A stretch of DNA of 64,000 nt from NCBI GenBank assembly GCA_902774015.1, contig CACYHB010000014.1, positions 1-64,000 of the forward strand, given 5' to 3'. Origin of the DNA: Oscillospiraceae bacterium. Its GTDB lineage: Bacteria; Bacillota; Clostridia; Oscillospirales; Oscillospiraceae. This document shows, one piece after another, positions 27,635 through 36,716 of this stretch; positions within the stretch are counted from its first letter, which is position 1, and each line of letters opens with the position of its first letter. Under the pieces are notes generated by a model. That model had not been told where the DNA came from. It saw only the letters and a program-made list of their open reading frames with translations, and ran no database searches. A program made the translations under genes and the position numbers.

Positions 27635-28393
27635 TTACTCCTTCTGCTGTGCCAAAAATTCTTCCGCCAGTGCCATGTAGGCCTTGCTGCCCTTGTTGCT
27701 GCGGTCGTAGAACACGCCGGGAATGCCGTGACTCGGCGCTTCGGACAGGCGTATCGTGCGGGGGATGACCGTTTTGTACACTTTGTCTCCCAGATGGCGG
27801 CGCAGCTCGTTTGCCACCTGACTGGTGAGGTTGGCGCGGGCGTCAAACATCGTCAGGATGATGCCTTCGATCTGCAGTCGGCGGTTGAGCTTTTTCGAGC
27901 AGAGGCGGATGCTGGTCATCAGATCCACGATGCCCTCCAGGGCGTAATATTCACACTGCATGGGGATGAGCACAGAGTCCGCCGCCACCAGGGCGTTCAC
28001 CGTCAGCAGCTCCAGAGAGGGCGGACAGTCGATAAAGATGTAGTCGTAGTCGCTGTAGAGCTTCTGCAGCGCGTTTTTCAGGATGTATTCCCGCTTCTCC
28101 GCCCGGATCAGCTCCACGGAGGCGGCGGCCAGCTCTTTTCCCGTGGGGATGACGTCGCCGTAGGCGGTACGTACGATACAGTCCTCCGGCGGCACGCCGT
28201 TGATAAGCATGTCGTAGGTGTTCGGACGGGTGGTTTTTGCCACGCCCATGCCGGAACTGGCGTTGCCCTGAGGGTCGCAGTCCACCAGCAGCACCTTTTT
28301 TTCCAGATCGCTCAGCGCCGCCGAAAGGTTGACGGCGCTGGTGGTCTTGCCTACGCCGCCTTTCTGGTTTGCGAATGCAATTATCTTTGCCAT
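27635..28393 (-). CDS. parA: Chromosome partitioning ATPase ParA (Soj)
   Basis: 252 residues. MAKIIAFANQKGGVGKTTSAVNLSAAL at the start holds the deviant Walker A (KGGVGKTT). The A' motif is VLLVDCDPQGNAS and Walker B is YIFIDCPPSLELLTVNAL. It is a P-loop dimeric ATPase acting with ParB on origin segregation; in B. subtilis Soj also regulates DnaA, and sporulation requires Spo0J to counter Soj. Promoter TTGAAT-17-TATAAT at 28420-28448. Confidence 0.96.
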   Translation of the reverse strand: MAKIIAFANQKGGVGKTTSAVNLSAALSDLEKKVLLVDCDPQGNASSGMGVAKTTRPNTYDMLINGVPPEDCIVRTAYGDVIPTGKELAAASVELIRAEKREYILKNALQKLYSDYDYIFIDCPPSLELLTVNALVAADSVLIPMQCEYYALEGIVDLMTSIRLCSKKLNRRLQIEGIILTMFDARANLTSQVANELRRHLGDKVYKTVIPRTIRLSEAPSHGIPGVFYDRSNKGSKAYMALAEEFLAQQKE

Positions 28394-28419
28394 ATGCTTT
28401 CTCCTGTTTCGGTGAGAGC

Positions 28420-28448
28420 ATTATAGCAGGATTGGCCCGTGAATTCAA
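28420..28448 (-). promoter_or_regulatory. parAB promoter abutting parS
   Basis: Minus strand TTGAAT (28443-28448), 17-base spacer, TATAAT (28420-28425). The -35 box ends exactly where the first parS (28449-28464) begins, so ParB bound there should influence transcription of its own operon. Confidence 0.75.
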
Positions 28449-28464
28449 TGTTTCACGTGAAACT
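28449..28464. promoter_or_regulatory. parS site 1
   Basis: TGTTTCACGTGAAACT, 15 of 16 positions identical to the bacterial parS consensus TGTTTCACGTGAAACA. It is located directly upstream of the parAB promoter. Confidence 0.93.
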
Positions 28465-28480
28465 TTATGCGATTTCTTTT

Positions 28481-28510
28481 GCGGGGATGTTTCACGTGAA
28501 ACATCCCCGC
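28481..28510. promoter_or_regulatory. parS site 2 in a perfect 30-bp palindrome
   Basis: A perfect parS (TGTTTCACGTGAAACA, 28488-28503) is flanked by GCGGGGA and TCCCCGC, making the whole 28481-28510 a perfect palindrome. It could also fold as an RNA hairpin. The two sites are 39 bases apart. Confidence 0.93.
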
Positions 28511-28556
28511 AAAACGATGTGCTGCGCGACGAAGGAAACGGGAAAAGATAAAAGCA

Positions 28557-29417
28557 TCATCCTACCAATAAATCTATATCCTCCACGCTGATGCCGGGAT
28601 GCAGCGCCAGATTGATCCCGTAGGCCAGCAGTCTGGCCACCGAGCGCACGGCGCTGTCGATAAAGCGGGGTGTGACAAAGAGATCGCTCAGCTCCTCCCG
28701 CTTCGAGAGGGCGGAAGCGTCCATCACGGTGGGGACGCCGACGGCGATCACCGGAACGCCGAGGGAGCTTTCATTCAGCGCCTCCCGGTCGTTGCCAACG
28801 CCGGAGCCGGGAGCGATGCCGCTGCTGCAGACCTGCACCGAGCGGCAAAGTCCGCTGAGTTCCGAACCCGCCAGCGCGTCGATGGCGAGGACGCAGCGGG
28901 GGCGGACCGCGGCGCAGAGCGCCCGGATCTGCACCGCGCTCTCCACGCCTGTGGTGCCGAGGACGCCGGTCCGGCAGAGCAGTGTGGAGGAGAAGGCCTC
29001 GAAGCCGGGGGTCCCGCGCTCTTTCAGATGCCGTGTGACCAGCAGGCTCCCGGCGGTGAGGGAACCCAGCGCGTCCGGCGTCACGTCCGGATTTCCCAGC
29101 GCGGCGATCAGCACCGGCGCCTCGGAGCGCGCCGGCAGGCAGCGCCCCAGCAGCTCCGCCAGCGCCGCCGCAGCGTCGGAAAAGCGTGCGTCCGAGCGGG
29201 AGAGGGGCGAGGGGAGTGCCAGCGTGTAGTAGCGCCCGGGCGCTTTCCCCAGCGCCTCGGCTCCTTCGCCGTTCAGGATCTCCACGGCGCAGAGCGGCAG
29301 CCCGCGAAGCCGGGTATTCTCCGCCCGGACCCCACGCAGCGGCGAACCCCTCTCCGCATCTCGCAGCCAGAGGTTCCGCGCTTCGCTGGCCAGGTCAGTT
29401 CTTCCAGTAATTCCCAT
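28557..29417 (-). CDS. gpr: Germination protease GPR
   Basis: 286 residues from ATG 29417 (MGITGRTDLASEARNLW), which has a GGAAGGAG ribosome-binding site; ATG 29444 is an alternative. GPR degrades small acid-soluble spore proteins on germination. Family markers are the TDLA propeptide-site region, LIAALGNPDVTPDALG, FSSTLLCRTGVLGTTGVESAVQI, VLAIDALAG and GIAPGSGVGNDREALNESSLGVPVIAVGVPTVMDA. A DUF-type C-terminal extension is lacking, so it is a little shorter than Bacillus GPR. It indicates a spore former. Confidence 0.94.
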   Translation of the reverse strand: MGITGRTDLASEARNLWLRDAERGSPLRGVRAENTRLRGLPLCAVEILNGEGAEALGKAPGRYYTLALPSPLSRSDARFSDAAAALAELLGRCLPARSEAPVLIAALGNPDVTPDALGSLTAGSLLVTRHLKERGTPGFEAFSSTLLCRTGVLGTTGVESAVQIRALCAAVRPRCVLAIDALAGSELSGLCRSVQVCSSGIAPGSGVGNDREALNESSLGVPVIAVGVPTVMDASALSKREELSDLFVTPRFIDSAVRSVARLLAYGINLALHPGISVEDIDLLVG

Positions 29418-29526
29418 TTTATTGCTCGGCTCCTTCCTTATCATCTCTATATATTGTGGTGTTTTTTCCTTTGAAACATACCGGACTACAAGGGGGAAAA
29501 AGATGAAAACTTTTTTGAAAAAATGC

Positions 29527-29555
29527 TTGCTTTTCAAGGCTTTCTTTGCTATAAT
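29527..29555 (+). promoter_or_regulatory. rpsT promoter
   Basis: TTGCTT (29527-29532), 17-base spacer, TATAAT (29550-29555), about 70 bases before the rpsT start. It lies in the divergent gap between gpr and rpsT. Confidence 0.7.
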
Positions 29556-29623
29556 CTCTAAACGCGAATGTTATCTATTACATTTTGCAGGCAATTTTTG
29601 TAGGAGGAGGTGGCGATTGAAAC

Positions 29624-29887
29624 ATGGCCAACATTAAGTCTTCCGCCAAGAGAGACGAAAAGTCCAAGCAGCTCAGAGCGAAGAACCGCGCCGACAAGAC
29701 CGAGCTCAAGACCATGATGAAAAAGTTTGACGCAGCTGTTGCCGAAGGCAACCGCGAGACAGCCGTCAGTGCCTATAAAGTTGCTGTTAAGACTGTTGAC
29801 CGCGCGGCCGGTAAGGGTCTGCTGCACAAGAACAATGCAGCGCACAAGAAGTCCGCGATGGCAAGCAAGCTCAACGAGATGGCGTAA
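29624..29887 (+). CDS. rpsT: 30S ribosomal protein S20
   Basis: 87 residues, strongly basic: MANIKSSAKRDEKSKQLRAKNRADKTELKTMMKKF, and the C-terminal KGLLHKNNAAHKKSAMASKLNEMA typical of S20. It binds 16S rRNA early in 30S assembly. The ribosome-binding site AGGAGGAGG is strong. It is a single-gene unit with two terminator-like hairpins downstream. Confidence 0.97.
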   Translation: MANIKSSAKRDEKSKQLRAKNRADKTELKTMMKKFDAAVAEGNRETAVSAYKVAVKTVDRAAGKGLLHKNNAAHKKSAMASKLNEMA

Positions 29888-29905
29888 TTGCAGCATCTGC
29901 AACGT

Positions 29906-29930
29906 AAAAGGACGCGTAAGCGTCCTTTTT
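29906..29930 (+). terminator. rpsT terminator, duplicated at 30060-30085
   Basis: AAAAGGACGC gtaa GCGTCCTTTTT follows the rpsT stop by 18 bases. The sequence CGCGTAAGCGTCCTTTTTGC is repeated at 30065-30084. Between them lies another hairpin, GAAGAGGGGAT tgggt ATCCCCTCTTC (29991-30017). 29888-30233 holds no gene. Confidence 0.85.
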
Positions 29931-30164
29931 GCGTTCTATATGAAGGAACGACAAGCAGCGGCGCCTTTCGCTTTGCATGGGGAGATTGTGAAGAGGGGAT
30001 TGGGTATCCCCTCTTCACGTTCACTCGATTCGCGGCAAAGCCGCGGTTTTTGCCGCAGGCAAAAACGCGTAAGCGTCCTTTTTGCGTTATATTCCGGGAA
30101 CGCCGCTCCCGAATGAGACATTGTGAAGAATCCGTTAAGCTTTCGCCGTCATAGAGAGCATGAC

Positions 30165-30194
30165 TTGACGCGCCGGGCCGGCTGAGACTATACT
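30165..30194 (+). promoter_or_regulatory. Promoter of the lipid kinase gene
   Basis: TTGACG (30165-30170), 18-base spacer, TATACT (30189-30194), with AGGAGG-type site GCAGGAGG before the ATG at 30234. Confidence 0.7.
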
Positions 30195-30233
30195 TTAAGT
30201 GTCTGTAGTATTCCTGAGCAGGAGGTTTCTATT

Positions 30234-31124
30234 ATGAAACAAAAGCTCATGCTGATTATCAACCCCGCGGCGGGCCGCGGAGCCTACAAACAGAACATCG
30301 GCGATGCGCTGCAGGTTCTGGATGACGGCGGGTACAGAACCACGCTGTTCTATACTTCGGCCCGGGCGGAGGCCACGCGCTTTGCCGCAGAACAAGGCGG
30401 AGACTACGACGTCGTGGCCTGCATCGGCGGCGACGGCACGCTCAGCGAGGTGATCGCCGGTCTCATGCGGCATGAGCAGCGCCCCAGGCTCGCCTACATC
30501 CCCATGGGCACGGCCAACGACGTAGCGACTACGCTGAATCTGCCGAAAAACGACACGGTGGCCGCCGCGCGGCGCATCGTGGGGGGAAAACCCCATCCCT
30601 ACGACGTGGGCGGCTTCGGCGATCGGGAGTATTTCGCCTATATCGCGGGCTTCGGCGCTTTTACGGACGTGAGCTATGCCACGCCCCAGGATCAGAAAAA
30701 GGCTCTGGGCCATCTGGCCTACGTGCTGCAGGGCATGGCCTCCCTGGGGAAGATCGAGCCGGTTCACACCATCGTCGAGCACGACGAGGGCATGATCGAG
30801 GCGGACCTCCTGTACGGCAGCCTGAACAACTCCACCTCCGTGGGCGGCGTGGTGCGCTTCTCGGACGAGATGGTGAGCCTGGGCGACGGCATGAGCGAGC
30901 TGGTGCTTGTCAAAGACCCGAAGACCGTGGAGGGCTTCGGTGATCTGGCGGCCAGCGTCCTTAGCCAGAGCTATGACAGCGAAAACCTCATCATCCTGCA
31001 CACGAAGAAGGCCCGCTTCACCTTCGACCACCCGGTCGCCTGGACGCGGGACGGCGAGGCCGGCGGCGAGCACCGGGTGGTGGAGCTCTGCAACTACCAC
31101 GCGCCCATCGAGTTTATTTTCTGA
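30234..31124 (+). CDS. Diacylglycerol kinase family lipid kinase (YegS/DgkB type)
   Basis: 296 residues. The N-terminal DAGK catalytic domain has LMLIINPAAGRGAYKQNI, the GGDGTLSEVIAGL nucleotide motif near residue 68 and PMGTANDVATTLNL. The C-terminal half is the beta-rich lid seen in DgkB/YegS (PYDVGGFGDREYFAYIAGFGAF). It phosphorylates diacylglycerol or a related lipid at the inner membrane face; in Gram-positives this recycles diacylglycerol released in lipoteichoic acid synthesis. Exact substrate is not determinable. Confidence 0.9.
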   Translation: MKQKLMLIINPAAGRGAYKQNIGDALQVLDDGGYRTTLFYTSARAEATRFAAEQGGDYDVVACIGGDGTLSEVIAGLMRHEQRPRLAYIPMGTANDVATTLNLPKNDTVAAARRIVGGKPHPYDVGGFGDREYFAYIAGFGAFTDVSYATPQDQKKALGHLAYVLQGMASLGKIEPVHTIVEHDEGMIEADLLYGSLNNSTSVGGVVRFSDEMVSLGDGMSELVLVKDPKTVEGFGDLAASVLSQSYDSENLIILHTKKARFTFDHPVAWTRDGEAGGEHRVVELCNYHAPIEFIF

Positions 31125-31135
31125 ACGCAAACAGC

Positions 31136-31171
31136 AAAGCGGGACGGGACGGAAGTTCCGTCCCGCTTTTT
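31136..31171 (+). terminator. Terminator after the lipid kinase gene
   Basis: AAAGCGGGACGG pairs with CCGTCCCGCTTT and is followed by TTTC. It is 12 bases after the stop codon. Confidence 0.88.
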
Positions 31172-31185
31172 CATGCAGTTTTCTA

Positions 31186-31214
31186 TTGAAATCCGGGGGC
31201 GGAATGGATATAAT
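31186..31214 (+). promoter_or_regulatory. asnS promoter
   Basis: TTGAAA (31186-31191), 17-base spacer, TATAAT (31209-31214). The leader to ATG 31280 is only about 60 bases, too short for a T-box riboswitch. Confidence 0.75.
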
Positions 31215-31279
31215 AAAAAAACCCTGTTTAGGATGGAACGTGCGCAGAGCGCGTTCGGACAGAGAAAGGATGGCGTCCC

Positions 31280-32674
<1,395 letters not shown>

Positions 32675-32684
32675 TCCGATATCG

Positions 32685-32728
32685 AAAATGTCATTCTGCG
32701 GCGCGAAACCCTGCGGAATGACATTTTT
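32685..32728 (+). terminator. asnS terminator
   Basis: AAAATGTCATTC and GAATGACATTTT flank a loop with a further TGCGG/CTGCGG partial match, followed by TTTGCCC. It separates asnS from the next gene. Confidence 0.85.
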
Positions 32729-32747
32729 GCCCTTTTGGAGTATCGAC

Positions 32748-34355
32748 ATGGCAAGACGGAAGAAAAAGAATAGCGGCCTTCTCACGGCGCTGCTTCTGGC
32801 GCTGCTGCTCTGTGCGGCGGCGGTTTTTGTGCTGCTTCGCCTGCGCACGCCGGAGGGAGCGGCGCCCGTTCCGGAGCTGCTGGAGGTTTTCACACCGGCC
32901 ACGCCGGAGCCCGCCGAGGCGCTTCGGGACTTTGCGCCGTCCCAGCCGGGAGCGGCGGAGACGGAGGTGGGCAAGGCCCTGCTCGCGGCCTGGGAAAAGA
33001 CCCGGGCCTGTATCAGCGCCGGGCCTCCGCAGGCCGCGGGCGACGCTGCCGCACAGCCGCTGACCCTCACGCTGCTGGACGTGGAGCGCCTGCGCGAAGA
33101 TTTGTGCGCCGCGCTGCTGCCGGAGCTGGAGCACCGGGTGGAGGAGGCCTCCGCGCCGGATCAGGTCTACGACGAAAACGGACGGGTACTCCCCGCGCTT
33201 CTGGCGCAGAGCATGGCGGAGAAGCTGCCGGAGCTGCTCTCCCGTGAGGACTACGGGATACGGCGCGACTTCACGTTGACACTCTCCTATGCGGACGGCG
33301 CCTGGAGCATAGACAACCGGGCGGCGCTGGACGCGTTCTGGCTGGGGGATCTTGCGGATCCGGACGCTGCGGCGGAGGCCATGGCCGCGGAGATCGCCGC
33401 GGCGCTCCCCTATATCCCGCTGCGCTATCGCATCGACGAAAACGCGACGGTCGCCCCGGCGCCGGATCCGGCGCGCTTTGGTGAGAGCGAGGACCCTGCG
33501 GAGCTTGCCGCGCTCCTGGAGACAGAGGAGGCCCGGCGGCTGATCGCGGGGCGCGAGCTGGTCTGGAACCCGGACATTGAGCGTTTCCCCGGCTCCACGA
33601 TCCGCTGGTATCTGGATGAGACCATCCTCTGTATCGTCTGGCAGGAGGTGGAGGCCCGGGAGGTGGGCACCTTCGCCGAGGTCATCGTGGCCGACGGCTC
33701 TCAGCTCCGCCGACGCATCGCCGGGGACGAGCCCTTCAGCCTCCAGTTTGCCACGACCACCGACTTTGCACAGGACTCCAACGCGGTCCTCTGCCTCGGC
33801 GGCGACTTCTATCATCACGGCCGCGCCTGCGGCGTGGTGGTGTACCGGCGGGAGATCCTGCGTTTTGAACCCAAAACCTGTGACTGCTGCTACATCACGC
33901 CGGACGGGGACATGCTCTTTTCCTACCGGGGCCAGTTCTCCACCCAGGAGGAGGCAGAGCAGTTCATCGCAGATAACGACGTGCTCTATTCCCTCTGCTT
34001 CGGCCCCGTTCTCATAGACGACGGGGTGGACGTGACGCCGGAGAACTATGCCTGGGGCGAGATCCACGATACCTATGCCCGCAGCGCCCTGGGCCTCATC
34101 GACCCGCTGCATTACCTGACCATGAACCTCAACTGCGGCCGTCCCGGCACAGAGTATTACTATCTGGCCACGCTCCGCCAGGAGACGGACGCGATGCTTG
34201 CGCGCGGCTGCGTCAAGGCTTACGCCCTGGACGGCGGCCAGACCGCCACCACCGTGTTTCACGGGGAGCGGGTGAATCCCGTGCAGTTCGGCTGGGAAAA
34301 GCCCATCAGCGACGTGATCTATTTTGCAAGCGCGCTGCCGGGGACGGAGGGATGA
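32748..34355 (+). CDS. Membrane-anchored phosphodiester glycosidase-like protein (NAGPA family)
   Basis: 535 residues from ATG 32748 (GGAG site). A basic start MARRKKKNSG is followed by one membrane helix (11-31), then a Pro/Glu/Ala-rich extracytoplasmic linker and a poorly recognised alpha-rich middle. The C-terminal ~180 residues match the NAGPA fold: AVLCLGGDFYHHGRACGVVVYR, LCFGPVLIDDG, RSALGLIDPLHYLTM, AYALDGGQTATTVFHGERVN and ISDVIYFAS. Members cleave sugar phosphodiesters or modify exopolysaccharide. A typical GGG in the last motif reads GGQ, so activity is uncertain. The gene lies 8 bases before the NUDIX gene. Confidence 0.78.
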   Translation: MARRKKKNSGLLTALLLALLLCAAAVFVLLRLRTPEGAAPVPELLEVFTPATPEPAEALRDFAPSQPGAAETEVGKALLAAWEKTRACISAGPPQAAGDAAAQPLTLTLLDVERLREDLCAALLPELEHRVEEASAPDQVYDENGRVLPALLAQSMAEKLPELLSREDYGIRRDFTLTLSYADGAWSIDNRAALDAFWLGDLADPDAAAEAMAAEIAAALPYIPLRYRIDENATVAPAPDPARFGESEDPAELAALLETEEARRLIAGRELVWNPDIERFPGSTIRWYLDETILCIVWQEVEAREVGTFAEVIVADGSQLRRRIAGDEPFSLQFATTTDFAQDSNAVLCLGGDFYHHGRACGVVVYRREILRFEPKTCDCCYITPDGDMLFSYRGQFSTQEEAEQFIADNDVLYSLCFGPVLIDDGVDVTPENYAWGEIHDTYARSALGLIDPLHYLTMNLNCGRPGTEYYYLATLRQETDAMLARGCVKAYALDGGQTATTVFHGERVNPVQFGWEKPISDVIYFASALPGTEG

Positions 34356-34362
34356 ACGGGAA

Positions 34363-34836
34363 ATGGATTACGTACACGATTTGCGAAGCGAGATCGGCAG
34401 CAGAAAGATCATTCTCAATGCCGCCGGTGCGGTCATTGCGCGGGACGGAAAGATCCTTCTGCAGAAGAGAGCGGACAACGAAAAATGGGGCCTGATCGGC
34501 GGCCTGCTGGAGCTGGGCGAGACCTATGAGGAGGCCGCGGTCCGGGAGATCCGGGAGGAGACCGGCCTGGAAGTGGAACTGGAAGCTTTTCTGGGGATCT
34601 ATCACAATTACGATATGGTGTGGGCCAACGGAGACCGTGCCCATACCGTCGGCGCGTATTACCTGGCGCGCATCGTAAAAGGGGAACCGCGCATCGACGA
34701 GGAATCCCTGGAGCTGTGCTTTTTTGCCCGGGAGGAGCTGCCGCCGCTCTTTGCCGAGGATCACCGCAAAGCGGTGGAGGCCTTCTTCGCAGGCGTCCGG
34801 TATCCGCTGCTGCGGGAAAACAAAAGAGAAAAATGA
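34363..34836 (+). CDS. NUDIX hydrolase
   Basis: 157 residues. A complete NUDIX box is present: GGLLELGETYEEAAVREIREETGLEVE (Gx5Ex7REUxEExGU) near residues 45-70, written here in two parts as GGLLELGETYEEAAV and REIREETGLEVE. It hydrolyses a nucleoside-diphosphate-linked substrate, identity unknown. ATG 34363 follows GGAGG. It is likely co-transcribed with the preceding glycosidase-like gene. A bidirectional terminator follows. Confidence 0.9.
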   Translation: MDYVHDLRSEIGSRKIILNAAGAVIARDGKILLQKRADNEKWGLIGGLLELGETYEEAAVREIREETGLEVELEAFLGIYHNYDMVWANGDRAHTVGAYYLARIVKGEPRIDEESLELCFFAREELPPLFAEDHRKAVEAFFAGVRYPLLRENKREK

Positions 34837-34875
34837 CAGGGGTCGTGAAACGCGGGTTTCCACGACCCCTGTCAT
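34833..34875. terminator. Bidirectional terminator between NUDIX gene and spoVT
   Basis: ATGACAGGGGTCGTG (34833-34847) pairs perfectly with CACGACCCCTGTCAT (34861-34875). It overlaps the stop of the NUDIX gene and abuts the stop of the convergent spoVT. Confidence 0.88.
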
Positions 34876-35417
34876 TATCCTTCCATCTGTCGGCCCAAAA
34901 ACAGCGCTGCCGCCTGGGCCAGCTTGCATTCCACCTCACCCGCCGGTGCGCTGCCCCGTGGCGTGACGAAGAACACGCAGCCCAGCACGTCGCCCTCGGC
35001 CAGGATGGGCGCCGCCACGGAGAGACAGTATCTCTCATCCGCGGCGGACACGGGCAGGGTGCTTCCGCCGGTCATCTGCCGGTAGACGCTGCGCCCGTCC
35101 ATGATCTCCGCCAGCTGCGGGCTCACCGCCTTTTCCAGCAGTTCTTTTCTTGCGCCGCCGGAGATGGCAATCACCGTGTCCCGGTCGCAGACGGCGGCGA
35201 TGCTGTCCGCGCTCCTGCGCAGGCTCTCGCAGATCTGCGCCGCAAAATCCGCCAGCTCCCCGATGGGAGAGTATTTCTTGAAAATCAGCTCGCCGTCCTT
35301 ATCGGTGAAAATCTCCAGCGGGTCACCCTCGCGGATGCGCATGGTGCGGCGGATCTCCTTGGGGATCACGACCCGGCCCAGGTCGTCGATTCGCCGCACG
35401 ATCCCTGTCGCTTTCAT
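34875..35417 (-). CDS. spoVT: Stage V sporulation protein T (SpoVT)
   Basis: 180 residues from ATG 35417 with an AGGAGGA site. The N-terminal AbrB swapped-hairpin DNA-binding domain is MKATGIVRRIDDLGRVVIPKEIRRTMRIREGDPLEI, near-identical in style to B. subtilis SpoVT. The C-terminal GAF-like domain spans 55-175. SpoVT tunes sigma-G genes in the forespore and, in clostridia, late sporulation in general. It is monocistronic. Confidence 0.95.
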   Translation of the reverse strand: MKATGIVRRIDDLGRVVIPKEIRRTMRIREGDPLEIFTDKDGELIFKKYSPIGELADFAAQICESLRRSADSIAAVCDRDTVIAISGGARKELLEKAVSPQLAEIMDGRSVYRQMTGGSTLPVSAADERYCLSVAAPILAEGDVLGCVFFVTPRGSAPAGEVECKLAQAAALFLGRQMEG

Positions 35418-35583
35418 AGGCAAAATCCTCCTGCGTTTCTATCTCGTTTCTCAGATAGTATTTGCAGGAGGACTGTTCTTATACAGAAAAGCCGTTGAGG
35501 CGTTACCAGCAGAGCGAGGCAAAATGCACAAAAACTTGGAAAACAATTTGTAGAAAAGGCACAATTTTTGGGCAGCTTTGGTC

Positions 35584-35612
35584 TTGCAATCCGAGGAGAA
35601 AGGGACTATAAT
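35584..35612 (+). promoter_or_regulatory. Promoter of the small peptide/RNA unit
   Basis: TTGCAA (35584-35589), 17-base spacer, TATAAT (35607-35612). Transcription would begin near 35619. Confidence 0.75.
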
Positions 35613-35643
35613 GCGCACGAACTTGAGAAAAGAGGCGGAAAAC

Positions 35644-35766
35644 ATGAGTGAAGATCGTCGGATCTCCCAGGTTTTCGAGCTCGAGAGTGCGTCCCGTTTT
35701 CCGAATCTGCTGAAGGATAAGGATTTCGTTTCTTACAGCTGGACGCTGCCCTTCTGCAGTCTGTGA
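35644..35766 (+). CDS. Small hypothetical peptide, 40 residues
   Basis: ATG 35644 lies 8 bases after GAGGCGG, within the transcript from the promoter at 35584. The peptide starts MSEDRRISQVFELESASRF and ends in an aromatic/Cys tail, SYSWTLPFCSL. There is no signal peptide. It matches no family I recognise. The C-terminal composition could suit a precursor or a leader peptide, but no processing enzyme is nearby. Confidence 0.4.
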   Translation: MSEDRRISQVFELESASRFPNLLKDKDFVSYSWTLPFCSL

Positions 35767-35868
35767 GAAAACGCAGACGATTCTGCGGTAAATACCGGCG
35801 GCCCGCAGGGCGCGGCCGTGAATATAGTTGACCCCCTGAGGGGCAGAAGCCCCACAGGCCGGAGACAT

Positions 35869-35907
35869 CCCGCCGGGATCCGCGAGCGCGGACCGGGCGG
35901 GTTTTTT
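35869..35907 (+). terminator. Terminator of the small peptide/RNA unit
   Basis: CCCGCC ... GGGCGGG with an inner TCCGCG/CGCGGA stem, followed by TTTTTT (35902-35907). Confidence 0.85.
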
Positions 35908-35911
35908 GCAT

Positions 35912-35949
35912 AAAACGGGCTGACACAAGATGCTGTGTCAGCCCGTTTT
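35912..35949. terminator. Bidirectional terminator, end of the acetyltransferase operon
   Basis: AAAACGGGCTGACACA (35912-35927) and TGTGTCAGCCCGTTTT (35934-35949), a perfect 16-bp stem with a six-base loop just past the acetyltransferase stop. Confidence 0.88.
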
Positions 35950-35954
35950 GCGTA

Positions 35955-36482
35955 TCACAGTGTGATCCAGTACCGCTCCAGCCATTCTCCATCGTCCGGC
36001 TCATAGACTGTATTCTCGTAGACCCCGCCGTTTGCGAGGATCGTGCGGCGGCTTCCCTCGTTGTCCTTAGAGCAGGAGATCATGACCTTTTTAAGACCAA
36101 GTGCCCGGCAGATCGGCAGAACTTCGTGCAGCATCCATTTGGCCACGCCTCTGCGCCGCGCGTCGGGTCGGACGGAGTAGCCGATGTGCCCGGCGTATTT
36201 TTCCAGGTACTCGTTCAGATAGTGCCGCAGCTGGAGCATGCCCAGCACGGCGCCGTCCTCCTCACGGACACAGAGATACTGCGTGGCTAAAACAAGCCCC
36301 TCCGGGACAGTGGCGGGATCTTCATAGCTGCGCACCCGCCGCAGCCATTCCGCGGGGTCCTCGCAGCGCCGGAGCGGCCCGGCGCCGTCCATGGAATCCC
36401 CGGCGTCCAGGAAAGCCTGCCGATAGGCGCGCACTTCCTCCAGGTGCTCCTCCGTGGGGCGCACCAGCTTCCAGCTCTCCAC
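35955..36482 (-). CDS. GNAT family N-acetyltransferase
   Basis: 175 residues. The acetyl-CoA loop is IGYSVRPDARRRGVAKWMLHEVLPICRALG near 100-130, followed by KVMISCSKDNEGSRRTILANGGVYEN, the classic motif B region. The last gene of a four-gene minus-strand operon; it starts 2 bases after the preceding stop. The substrate is unknown; the KDNEGSRRTI block is common in GNATs acting on small amines or antibiotics. Confidence 0.87.
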   Translation of the reverse strand: MESWKLVRPTEEHLEEVRAYRQAFLDAGDSMDGAGPLRRCEDPAEWLRRVRSYEDPATVPEGLVLATQYLCVREEDGAVLGMLQLRHYLNEYLEKYAGHIGYSVRPDARRRGVAKWMLHEVLPICRALGLKKVMISCSKDNEGSRRTILANGGVYENTVYEPDDGEWLERYWITL

Positions 36483-36484
36483 GC

Positions 36485-36688
36485 TTACTTTTTCCTCTTT
36501 TTGCTCGCGTACCAGAACATCCAGATCACGATGCAGATCAGGGCCACGGCCACCGCGATGCCGAGGATCACATTAAAGAGGCTGCCGACGATGCCGGCGG
36601 TACCCTGGATCAGCTTCACGATCAGCATAAAGCCGAACACCAGCACGGCGATCAGGACCACCAGACGGGAAATTTCCTTGGTGCTCAT
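36485..36688 (-). CDS. Small membrane protein, unknown function
   Basis: 67 residues with two hydrophobic helices (about 9-27 and 35-60) and a basic tail YASKKRKK, which predicts a cytoplasmic C-terminus. GGAAGGAG ribosome-binding site before ATG 36688. It is encoded between the AlkZ-related gene and the acetyltransferase gene. No recognised family. Confidence 0.65.
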   Translation of the reverse strand: MSTKEISRLVVLIAVLVFGFMLIVKLIQGTAGIVGSLFNVILGIAVAVALICIVIWMFWYASKKRKK

Positions 36689-36716
36689 AGTGTTCTCCTT
36701 CCGTTTCCACTGCTCC

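Larger units (their letters stand above)
35619..35907 (+). ncRNA. Candidate structured transcript carrying a 40-codon ORF
   Basis: The unit has its own consensus promoter and ends in a strong terminator. After the small ORF, 35767-35868 is dense in hairpins: GTCTG/CAGAC around 35760-35785, CGGTAAATACCG, CCCGCAGGG and CCCCTGAGGGGCAGAAGCCCC. No downstream gene on this strand is served, so it is unlikely to be a riboswitch. It does not match tmRNA, RNase P, SRP or 6S motifs that I can recall. It could be a dual-function small RNA or simply an mRNA with a long 3' region. Confidence 0.4.

Noticed and set aside
31215-31279. T-box riboswitch ahead of asnS
   Set aside because: The leader is only ~65 bases and has no T-box sequence or terminator-antiterminator pair.
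35767-35907. 6S RNA, tmRNA or SRP RNA in the orphan unit
   Set aside because: None of the diagnostic sequences of these RNAs is present.
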